Positions 12,712 through 21,638 of a stretch of 64,000 nt of DNA are shown here, in pieces (position 1 is the first letter of the stretch; every line of letters begins with the position of its first letter). Both the position numbers and the translations under genes were made by a program. The notes beneath the pieces were generated by a model, which was not told the origin of the DNA, did no database searches, and saw nothing but the letters and a program-made list of their open reading frames with translations. The stretch lies in contig NC_071398.1 in assembly GCF_022682495.2 (NCBI RefSeq), forward strand, positions 96,375,705 to 96,439,704, given 5' to 3'. This DNA comes from Desmodus rotundus. Taxonomy: Eukaryota > Chordata > Mammalia > Chiroptera > Phyllostomidae.

Positions 12712-12866
12712 TTGACCAAAAACATTACGGGTTCGATCCCCAGTTGGGGCATTAGTTCAGGCAACTAATCAATGTCTCTCTCTCCCCTCTGTCTCTCCCT
12801 CCCTGCCTCCCTCCCTTCCTCCTTTTCTCTCTCCACTCCCCTTTCCTCACTCTCTAAAATCATTGG
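12712..12866 (+). mobile_element. Truncated VES SINE
   Basis: The copy lacks most of the head. It keeps a near-perfect tRNA B box (gggttcgatcccc at about 12729-12741), a shortened middle, the aatcaatgtctctctctccc region and a long pyrimidine-rich stretch, ending ctctctaaaatcattggggg. The missing segment between the B box and the tail shows an internal deletion. Confidence 0.75.
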
Positions 12867-12999
12867 GGGACCCCTGGAAATAACCCATTAGGAGTGGAGG
12901 GAGGCACAGCAGTCTCTCCAAAGGACTCCCCGATGTCAGCAGGCAACAAAGGCCTGGCTGGCATCCTGTGCTGGGCAGAGGGACTGCCCCAAACCGTCC

Positions 13000-13345
13000 A
13001 CACACTGATCTCTAGAACCTGTGAGTATGTTACCTTATGGCCAGAGGGACTTCGCAGATGTCATGCAGGTATGCACCCTAAAATAGGGAGGTTATCATGT
13101 ATTATCCAGATGGCCCAATGCAATCACAAAGGTCCTTGAATCACAGAACCTTCCATGGTTAGAGTTGGATAAATGCCATGCAAGTGGAAGTCAGAGAGAT
13201 TTGACACGTGAGCAGGGTCTGACCCACTGCTGCTAAAGATGGAGGGAAACTGGATCTGGCCAACCACCCCGATGGGACTAGAAGCAGATTGCCCCGGAGC
13301 CTTCCAATAAGAGGCCAGGTTGGTAGGCACATGGCTTTCAGCTGT
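13000..13345 (+). repeat. Ancient interspersed repeat, family not certain
   Basis: The text gaacctgtgagtatgttacc, ttatggccagagggacttcg, gatggcccaatgcaatcaca and gtcagagagatttgacacg follows a well-known dispersed mammalian repeat whose exact family name I cannot give. It abuts the antisense L1 at about 13350. Confidence 0.55.
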
Positions 13346-13349
13346 GTGC

Positions 13350-14323
13350 AGCCTCACTTGTTTATTTTGTATTTGCTGCTGCTGCTTTGCTGTCAAGTCC
13401 AAAAAATCACTGCTAAAGCTGATGTCAAGTAGCTTACTGTCTATGTCTTCTTCTGGGAGCTTTATGGTTTCAGGTCACACATTCAATTTTTTTAATCCAT
13501 GTTGAGTCTATTTTTGTGTACAGTATAAAATAGGAGCCCAGTTTCACAGTTTTGCGTGTGGCCGTCCAGTTTTCCCAGCACCAGTTATTAAAGAGATGGT
13601 CCTTGCCCCCACTGTATTCCTTGATTCCTTTGTTGTATATCAGTCGACTATATATGCATGAGTTTATTTCTGGGCGCGCTATCCTGTTTCATTGATCTAC
13701 ATGTGTTTTTATGCCAGTCCCATGCTGTTTGTATTACTGTATCTTTATAATATAGCTTGAAATCAGAAAGTGTGAATCCTCCACCTTTGTTCCTCTTTCT
13801 TAAGATTGCTTTGGCTATTTGGGGCCTTTTGTGGTTCATACAAATTTTAGAATTTCTTGATTTCTGTGAAAAATGCCATTAGAATTTTAATAGAGATCAT
13901 TGAATCCATAGATTGGTTTGAGTAGTGTGAACATTTTAACAATATAAATACTTCCAATCCATGAGCATGGGATATTTTGGGATATTTTTTCCAGTTATTT
14001 GTGTCTTCTTCAATTTATTTCATCAATGTCTTATAGTTTTCAATGTATACATCTTTCATCTTGATTAACTTTATTCCTAAATATTTTATTCTTTTGATGC
14101 AATTATAAATGGCATTGTTTTCTTAATTTATCTTTCTGATAGTTCATTGCTAGTGTACAGAAACACTACTGATTTCTGTGCATTCATTTTGTATCCTGCG
14201 ACTTTACTGAATTAATATATTCTAACAGATTTTTAATGGAGTTTTTAGGGTTTTCTATAGGTAATATCATGCCACCTGCAAAGACACTTTCTTCAACCCT
14301 ATTACAGTGTTTGGCTTAACTTT
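13350..14323 (-). mobile_element. L1 LINE fragment, ORF2 RT to C-terminus (antisense)
   Basis: The minus strand reads as L1 ORF2 from just downstream of the reverse-transcriptase active-site region to the C-terminal part. A 63-codon window at 13648-13839 retains recognisable ORF2 text (for example [20 protein letters not shown]). Plus-strand landmarks are ttctgggagctttatggttt, atcaatgtcttatagttttc and ttgtatcctgcgactttact. The frame is interrupted by stops. A MER30-like element starts immediately at 14324. Confidence 0.85.
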
Positions 14324-14522
14324 CAGGGATGCCCAAGCTTTTGGAGTCTCTGGGAAAGACTGGAGGAAAGAGTTGTCTTGGGCCACACATTAAATATACA
14401 AACACTAACAAAAACAAAAACATCTAATCATGTTTTAAGTAAATCTACGATTTTGTGTAGGGCCGCATTCACAGCCATCCTGGGCCACGTGCGGCCTGCA
14501 GGCCGTGGGGTGGACACCCCTG
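14324..14522 (-). mobile_element. hAT-Charlie MITE (MER30-like)
   Basis: The ends are cagggatgcccaa and tggacacccctg, an imperfect terminal inverted repeat of hAT type. The inside carries gtcttgggccacacattaaa and gcggcctgcaggccg. The same element occurs in the opposite orientation at 33154-33355. Strand is assigned relative to that copy. It separates two antisense L1 segments. Confidence 0.75.
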
Positions 14523-14990
14523 GACGGCCTATTTTTGTGATATAGGTACAGCTGCCCCTGCTTTATTTTGGCTTCTGTGTGCATGAAGCATCTTTTGACA
14601 TCCCTTCACTCTCAGTCTGTGTGCGTCTTCGAAGCGGAAGTGAGTCTCTAGTAGGCGGTGTATAGATGGCTCTTGTTTTTTAATCCCTCTGGCCAGTCTG
14701 TTTTCATTGGAGAATTTAGTTATTTTACATCGAAGGTAGGTAGTTTTAAATACGGACTTACTATTGCCATCTTGTTCATTTTTTCTGGTTGTTTTGTATT
14801 TCCTTTATTCTTTTCGTACCAGTGTAGTGGGAGTTTTTTTCTTATTCTCTCAGTGCGTAGAAGTTGCTCAGCCAGTCCCGGATCTCTTTCAGAGGGAATC
14901 GCTCCGTGTGTAACTGTGCATTTAATGTGTCCACGCGAGGCAGTAAGTTCAGAAGCCTCCTGTGTCACCATCTGGGACCAGAAGTAGCGC
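14523..14990 (-). mobile_element. L1 LINE fragment, ORF2 N-terminal region (antisense)
   Basis: Plus-strand text such as gtacagctgcccctgcttta, gtgagtctctagtaggcggt and cattggagaatttagttatt is antisense of the 5' part of L1 ORF2 (endonuclease region). With the segment at 13350-14323 it may be one internally deleted L1, or two L1s. The part beyond about 14860 is less certain. Confidence 0.6.
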
Positions 14991-15033
14991 TGCAATACTT
15001 TCTACGTAAGCACTAAATTACTTAGAGTAGTAA

Positions 15034-16179
15034 TGTTACAGAACAGGAGGGGGGTGGTTCACAATATATTACTGCGGAAAGGATCCCCCCTTTCTCTCTC
15101 TGGGGTCCCCCCCTGCACACACACACACACCTACTAAGTTCGAAATGCCTGCCACCAGAGGAAAGACGTCTCTCAATGCCAGAGACTGGTGAAAAGGAAA
15201 GAAATTATTTATTTAAAAGTTACACAGACTTAAAGTAATGACTTAATGTCTTCATTAAGATACTAAAGTCCTCTAGAATACCCACAGGTGGACAGTCCTT
15301 CCTCTCCCTCTGCCCAGTTGGGGGTACCGTATCTCAGGAAAAGGAGTAGAAGTCCGTGATTCAGGCTCCTGGCACCATCAACTGTGTGGCTGCCTCAATC
15401 CCCAGTTAATCCAAAGCCATATGGCACCTTCTCACAGCCCACCAGCAAGAGTCCTCTCTCCCCTTTTCTTCCTGGCAAAGTCTCTCCTGCTGTCTAAGCC
15501 GCGTGGCAAAAAGGAGCACTCCAAAACCAAGTGGTCCTCTCTTCTCCCCCCAGATCACATGGTCTTCTCTCTTCTCCCCAAAACCACATGATCCTCTCCT
15601 ATTCACTCCACCAAAGCTGAGTGATCCTCTCCCTTCTTCCCCAAAACCTTGTGGTCCTCTCTATTCACTTCAGAACTGTGTGGTCCTCCCTCTCCATGGC
15701 TGCCGCTCCTGGGTTTAAATCCCAGCGCCAGTCTTCCTCTGCAGCCCCATTTCCGACTCCCCCTACAATCAGTTACACCTGCTAGCATTCCCTATTCTTC
15801 CAGCTTTACTGGGCTGCCATAGTAAGTCTGGGCAGGTGTGGCCCCATGGCATGGAGCCAATCATCTCCAAGCTCTCACGCAGGCCCTGTAACCAGGGGGA
15901 ATTGCCTCCCAGTTACATCTCGGGTGGAAGTCACTCCCATCCCCCTGGCTCAAAGCATGGCCACAGCTATTTAACATGTCTATGAAACCAGTTAAAGGTT
16001 ATAGATATGTTAAATGACCATGCCAGGGGTTAGCTGCAAAGCGGTTGCAATTCAAAATAGCTCTGAATGGCCCTGCTCCATGTGTCCCTTCCCCCAGCTC
16101 AGGCTTGTGGGGGTAAGGCATCCTATATATGTATATTTCTAATATTTCCTGGACACCTTGCATTCTGGACCCCATTACA
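15034..16179 (-). mobile_element. Probable solo LTR of an endogenous retrovirus
   Basis: On the minus strand the unit begins TGTAATGG near 16179 and ends TGTAACA at 15034, giving the TG...CA ends of an LTR. It has an A/T-rich TATA-like stretch (catatctataacc, near 16000) and an AATAAA signal near 15205-15215 that is followed by a GT-rich run (complement of the CA run at 15119-15132), as in R-U5. No internal viral gene is adjacent, so it looks like a solo LTR. I found no clear target duplication, so the borders are tentative and the family is not known to me. Confidence 0.5.
15521..15695. repeat. Minisatellite of about 30-bp units inside the LTR
   Basis: The core gtggtcctct or a close variant recurs at 15531, 15559, 15588, 15621, 15651 and 15680 (spacing 28, 29, 33, 30, 29). 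Units share a pyrimidine-rich half and a ccaaaacca-like half. The array produces an artificial proline/serine-rich reading frame. Confidence 0.8.
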
Positions 16180-16999
16180 AATCCCTATTAGGGGCCCTCC
16201 TCTTGTCTGTACCCTGTTTCAGTAACAGTGGTTCATCAAGAGTCTTAAGCAGTTTCTCTTGTGTCCCATGGGACCACCACGGCTTATTTGTAATGCTGGT
16301 GTGAAGACGACATAAACCTCATAATTCATGTAGGAGCTGAAACTTGAAATGCAGTGCCTGGAAAAGAGCAGGCTTTTCATCCTTACGTGTTTCCTAGTTT
16401 ATACTCTGTAATTTTTTATCTCCTTTTTTTATGGTTCACATTTGAAACCAGCGCTCAGTGGCACTGCAGTTCGTGACATGATCTGGAAATTCGTGGGATG
16501 AAGGATCAGGACGGGACGGACGAGGCTGTGTACGTGCGCAGAGGAAAATGTACCTTTGCTTTCAGCCAAAGCGATTTCCTTTGGGCTTGTTGGGTGATGA
16601 AAAATTTGAAATATGTAGGCTTTATCTTAGCATAATATGCATAGTTAACTTCACAGGATTGCTTCTGTTTTTAGCAAATGAAAACTTCTTCCTGCTCCCT
16701 TCCTTGGCCCCACTCCATCCAACAGTGTTCCACACGGCTCTCTGTGATTCAGCATGTTTTTTCCACTGGCAGAGCTGCTGGAGATTTCTCTTCTGTAGTT
16801 GGAATGTTCTCCCTACGGGCATGCATAGCCAGAGTCGTCCAACCGGATAGACAGGTCCCTTAGCCTGAACTACTCTAGGTACTTTGCCCATTCTCGCTTG
16901 AATTGAATTAACTGGTAACTCTGGGGAAGTCACATAAAATCATATAAAAAAGATAAGTGAAAGTTATCTTGAAATTAAAACATATTTTCAATGAGAGTT
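16180..16999. other. Intergenic, nothing recognised
   Basis: Frames of up to 103 codons on both strands at 16548-16933 mirror one another and carry no motif. Confidence 0.45.
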
Positions 17000-17112
17000 G
17001 GAAGGATCAAATGGAAAAGAATCGGCAATTTCTAGATAATAGATTCCTTAAGATCAGAGACTCTGTCTTACTCCTCCCAACTCCTCCACGACCAAGTAAA
17101 GTGCCTGAAACT

Positions 17113-17149
<37 letters not shown>

Positions 17150-17585
17150 TTAAATGTCTCTTTATGCATTATACTGTACACAGCAAATGTTTCCATGCCA
17201 TGCTGTTCAGCAAATTATCAATAGATAACACACACATATTGAATAGTGATGACTTTACTGAATAGTAACTCATTAGCTTAGGAGAATGGGGTGTTAGGAG
17301 GTGTTTTCATCTGGCTAGTCTCTCCTTAGACCTGTATCTCAGCCTGGACATTGCCTTTCTTATAAAACTTCCCTTCACCACACTTCTCCCTGTATTGCCT
17401 CGTATATGTGTCTCTTTCCCAAGCCACCTGTGACAACCAAACCAAACCAAACCAAACCAAATTCCAAAAAGCAATGCCAAATTTGAAGATATGGACTGAC
17501 CCTCCGTATTCCAGTTCCTAACACCAAACTTGGTACATAGAAGGCATTCAATAATGTTTACTATATGAACAAAAAAATGTCCTTT
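17000..17585 (+). repeat. L2 3' end pieces with microsatellites
   Basis: The text ccttaagatcagagactctg (17048) and acttggtacatagaaggcat (17528) is typical of forward L2 3' ends. Between them lie a (CA)n run at 17114-17146 and an (AACCA)n run at 17434-17461. Confidence 0.5.
17114..17146. repeat. (CA)n microsatellite
   Basis: About 16 CA dinucleotides in an uninterrupted run. Confidence 0.95.
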
Positions 17586-19840
17586 TGCTGTATTTTAGAA
17601 TCATTGCGTAGAGAAAAGCCCAAACCTTTCTGGACTCATTTAGATTCCTGGTGCCAAAACCAACAAATCTAGCCATGACCAGACTATTTAAATTGAATGG
17701 CGTAAAGCCAGCGGTAAAAAGGGAAAACCAGAGCAGAAAGTGTCTCTTCGATTCCTGCACAAGCACTTGTCACAGTTGCGGGTTGAATACAGTGGGTGTG
17801 CTGATTGTTCTATACTGACACAGGAGCTTGTCAGAAAAGGAGACCAGCAAGGACAGGTAGGAGAGAGACCTCCCCCAGGCCCCTCTGCCAGGGCTGCCCA
17901 GGGAAATCCAGGAGATTTGGGGATGCTTATAGTCTCAGGAATATTAAGACCCTCTTATTTCAATTAGGTTGAAATACATAGGTGACATACCTTGTTCTCT
18001 GGTGGTCTTTGTGACCCTGGGCAAGATGCAATCTCATAGCAATGCCCATTCATTCCTTAACAATGCCCATAGGGTGATGTTTGGTGTTTTCAAATGGGAA
18101 GTGCCACTACATTGCACAATGCAAAATCTATTTGCAGTTCAGATTGCAAGTGGGAAGCTATTCTTCCCATCAAGAGTTGTTTAAGATGCTCCTCCCATGG
18201 CCGGGATACTGACACATACTGCCTAGGCTAGCAAAGACCCCCCCCCCAAAAAAAAACCCAAGAAATCACTCACATAGAGGACACAGGCTAGAGAGACAGG
18301 AACCTAGTATCCCACACAGCCTTTCTCAGAGATGAGCGGTAAGGCAGGTAGGTGACACAGGAGGGTCTCCATGGAGCGTGATCACTAAGTTTGTGACTTA
18401 AAGGCTGCATTTGAGCCAGTGAGACATAGAAGAATAACAGAGAATCGGGTAAGGGCTCCTAGAAAGGAGACATGTAGAAACATCACACAATGAGACAATT
18501 TGGGTCATAGCAGAGGGCCCCATGTCATGGAAGAAAAACATAGTTTGGATTCGAGCTATTTCCTAGACGGCCCCCGTGAATAGGATTGCCGTTAGTTCCA
18601 TGGAGAAAATGATTTGGACATTGATATACAAAATCTCAGTATATCTGTTAGAATTTATTGTACACATAATATGTAAATATGTGTATATATAAGTGTGTGT
18701 ATGTATAGATGTACCTATATATCTATTTATGTATATTTAGCTGTATATAATACTTTTGATAGAGTGGGCATTTATAAATCTTAACAGATACTGCTGTTGC
18801 CTTCTTCAAATTCCAAGTTTAAAATCTTATTTATGTATCATATTTATCTATCTCCCTATCCATCCATCCATCTGTCACCTGTCTATGTATCTTTAAACCA
18901 AAGACAAATGTATTTGTCACAAAATGAGTACATTTTTTGCTAATTTTTTCGAAGTTCCTCATTTTGCAGTTCCTAAATGAAAACTGCTAGACTATTCAAA
19001 AGTTTGGTGTTTTGTCGTTGCTCACACTCTCTTTGTAAAATCTCTAACATTCACAGATATTCATACCTCTGAATGTTTGTTCCTCATGGTTCTGCATTCC
19101 CTCCGGAAACACGGTGAGTTCCCACCCTTGTCCTCTCAAACCATCCAATTCCAACTTTTCTTTATCTAGATCCTTCTGTTCTTCGAGGCCCTGTCTTCCG
19201 CTACTCACCATGGCCCCTGTCTCCCTGTGTATAAGGCTTTAATCTAGTCAGGCAGAAAATACCTTGACATCTGTGACTTACTTTCTAACCCCCCAAACTC
19301 TCAGCACAGCAGCGAGCCAATGGTGAATGTTCCACAGGGATTTGCTAGGTGGACTTAATTGAGAAAATCTCATTCCAAGTATGTGACCCAGGGCCAGGGT
19401 AAATGCAGAAGCGTGGGTTTGGCGCACATTTACTGCTTGTCACATCCTGAGATGTCAGTTCTGATTGCTTGCATTAAAGAGATACCAGGGGTGACTCACT
19501 ACTTCAGAATATCAGAAAGTGTTCCCTACTGTCACTTGTTCTAACCTGAAGTTTCGTCATTTTTGAACCCTGTTTCATGAAAAGAGGAATGTATTGAGAT
19601 AAGCCGTCATTTTTAGACTTTTGTAAGGTTAAAACAATCCGGACATACCAGAGCCTTGCCTTGGTTAAGGGCAGGAGGAGGAGCTGGATTTTATTTGGAA
19701 GAGTTCCCCGTTTGAATAAACATTTACTGAAGTGACTAAGCAGAGGGGCTTAATTCCATCTTAATTTCCCTGTCTCGGAGAGGAGACGGGAAAAGGAAGC
19801 AGACCAGAGGAGTGTGGAGGAAAGAGTGTAACTTTCAGGG
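17586..19840. other. Intergenic, low-complexity patches only
   Basis: A C-run/A-run junction lies at 18239-18257. A T/A/G-rich patch with TATATA and GTGTGTATGTAT runs covers about 18655-18760, and a (CATC)-like run about 18840-18880. The stretch 19030-19260 may be a very diverged L2 piece. No gene is supported. Confidence 0.45.
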
Positions 19841-20140
19841 TCGGTTTAAAGGGCCGCGCTTGTGCGCGTGCGCTTCAGGCAGGACGCGGGCACAGAAGTC
19901 GCAGGCACGCTGCATCGCCCCTGATCTCGGGTCGGGGCATTACTCATGACGTCACCCCATCTAGTTCAAAGCCGGGAAAGTACGGCGGTGTTGAGCGACT
20001 ATCACTATGTGACGCTGCGAGTCTCCTCTTCCCGGGTAGTCTGGTAATCAGGGTCAAACAGCCCCGTTGAAACGACAGCTCCCCGAGAAACAGCGCTGCG
20101 AGCGGTGGGGGTCTGAGGGAAGGCGGCGGGGTCATAAAAC
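19841..20140. promoter_or_regulatory. CpG island, possible promoter upstream of TNFSF18
   Basis: By hand I count about 29 CpG dinucleotides in 300 bp, against very few elsewhere in the window. The segment is G+C rich with GCGCGTGCGC-type words and contains a perfect CRE palindrome. It ends about 1.35 kb before the TNFSF18 start codon. A CpG island often marks a promoter. Whether it drives TNFSF18, a divergent noncoding transcript, or is a GC-rich repeat remnant cannot be decided from sequence. Confidence 0.6.
19947..19954. promoter_or_regulatory. CRE palindrome TGACGTCA
   Basis: A perfect 8-bp CREB/ATF consensus inside the CpG island, within the text catgacgtcacccc. Confidence 0.5.
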
Positions 20141-20439
20141 AGTATGGTTTCTGCTGCTTCCCGGCCATCGCTGGTGTGAGGGGCCACTGCCTAGGTTATT
20201 CTTAGCTTCCTCCTTTGGAAATGAATAGTTACATCTTCAGGCTTTTCTGAGTTTTAAAATCTTTAACTTTCCATTAGATTAAAGAAAAATTGTCTTCAAA
20301 ATGTTTTCATCTTACCTCCTGCTATCTAAGTGAACTTTAGCTGAATTACACCCTATGGTAAATATTTTAAAAATCATTCTTTTTCTAGGATTTTATAATT
20401 GATTCATTCTCCACCACATCGTGAAGAAGGGTGGGGAAG

Positions 20440-20780
20440 AGATAAATAATCATGGAACACCTCTGCTGAGACAAGCCTTTGACATTTATTTCATTCTCCA
20501 AAAAGCCTTGTGGAGGGGAGACAATCTCCATTTTACAATGAAAGAAACTGAGGGGTCCAGTGCCATGCAGGGGTCACTGAGTGGACAAGGGCGTGGACAA
20601 GAGCTGGGCAACTCCAGGTCCCTCCTAGGTCCGAGTTCAAAACCCATGTTCTTTCCATCACATGATGCTAGAATCCTGTGAACAACGTAGGTTTCCCAAG
20701 GAACAGATGGAAAGACTGAGGCACAGAGAACCAGAGGACTTTCTCAATTTTATAGTAAACCAGCATTTTGAGTGCCAGGA
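20440..20780 (-). repeat. Two MIR SINE fragments
   Basis: ctccattttacaatgaaaga (20528) and gaacagatggaaagactgag followed by gcacagagaaccagagg (20700-20737) are inverted MIR cores, arranged one after the other. Confidence 0.6.
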
Positions 20781-21375
20781 AGAAAATTCAAGGTTTTTTG
20801 GGGGGTGGAGGGAAAAGAGTGCAAGCTCGGGGGGAGGGCATGGTGCAGGAAAGTCACCCTTCTGTTTGATGCCAGCCTTGAGTTACCAGGGTTTTAATAT
20901 ACTGAGATAGGAGAGAATTGAGCTTGTTGTGGTTATGAATATTTCACGTCAAATTCTAGTATTACCCTGGTGTTTGCTAGAGACTCTCTCAAAAGGAACT
21001 TATTTTATGTCCTAGAAATGAATGAAACTCTGTATTTTCCATCTTAGCCTCCCTACCTTGTCACCCCCCTGCCAACGCAATTAAATCATATCCGAAGTAT
21101 GAAAGAACCTTATCTGAGATTTTACTTCTTCTTACAAAAAGTAATTTTCCTATTTGGAAATAATTTTTAATGTTGCATTGCACTGTACTTCCTCTTGCTC
21201 CAGGAAAGAAATTTTTCCTTCTGAACTTCCCTTGCGTTGTTTTTTTTTTTTCCATTCTCTTTATTTGGGTCGGCTCTTTTTTTAAGCCTTCCATTCTGCT
21301 GAGTGAATACATTTGGCCTGGTACCAACAGGAGACTCAGAGTATCATTTTTCCATCAGACAGGATCAGAAAGAAA

Positions 21376-21384
21376 CCCCGCCCC
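21376..21384 (+). promoter_or_regulatory. GC box near TNFSF18 exon 1
   Basis: The word ccccgcccc lies about 100 bp before the TNFSF18 start codon and fits an Sp1/KLF site. No TATA box at a convincing distance was seen, so the transcription start is unknown. Confidence 0.3.
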
Positions 21385-21418
21385 TTCACACCCACTACTG
21401 ATTATCACAGACAAAATC

Positions 21419-21485
21419 GAGTTGTCGCATCACTGGCCCAACACTTGCGAATCTGTGCTTTCCACTGCTCTCATCCCTGCAGAGA
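21419..21485 (+). other. Relic of the upstream TNFSF18 leader, out of frame
   Basis: This 67-nt stretch aligns by eye with the codons that precede the second methionine in the human 199-residue TNFSF18 form (recalled, not searched). Read in its own frame it gives a segment resembling that leader (CESVLSTALIPAE). The position of the human upstream ATG is GAG here. The stretch is 67 nt rather than 66, so it is also frameshifted relative to the conserved ATG at 21486. In this genome it can only be 5' UTR. Confidence 0.6.
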
Positions 21486-21638
21486 ATGAGTTTGGAACAC
21501 GTGGAGAATATGCCTTTGCACCATGCAACTCCCTCAGGAGCACAGAGGCCAGGCTGGAAGCTATGTGTCTTCTCAGTAGTAACTGTGCTACTAGTTTGCT
21601 TCTTCAGCACAGTAGTCTTCTATCTTCTCCCATTCAAG
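21486..21638 (+). CDS. TNFSF18: TNFSF18 coding exon 1
   Basis: It encodes residues 1-51: the cytoplasmic tail with the conserved GAQRPGWKL motif, and the transmembrane helix. The donor is AAG|gtaagg, a strong consensus. The reading frame ends exactly at the exon border (phase 0). The frame that continues past the donor is intronic and should not be annotated. Confidence 0.92.

Noticed and set aside
15503..15718. 71-codon proline/serine-rich frame
   Set aside because: It is produced by the 30-bp minisatellite in the LTR and is not a gene.
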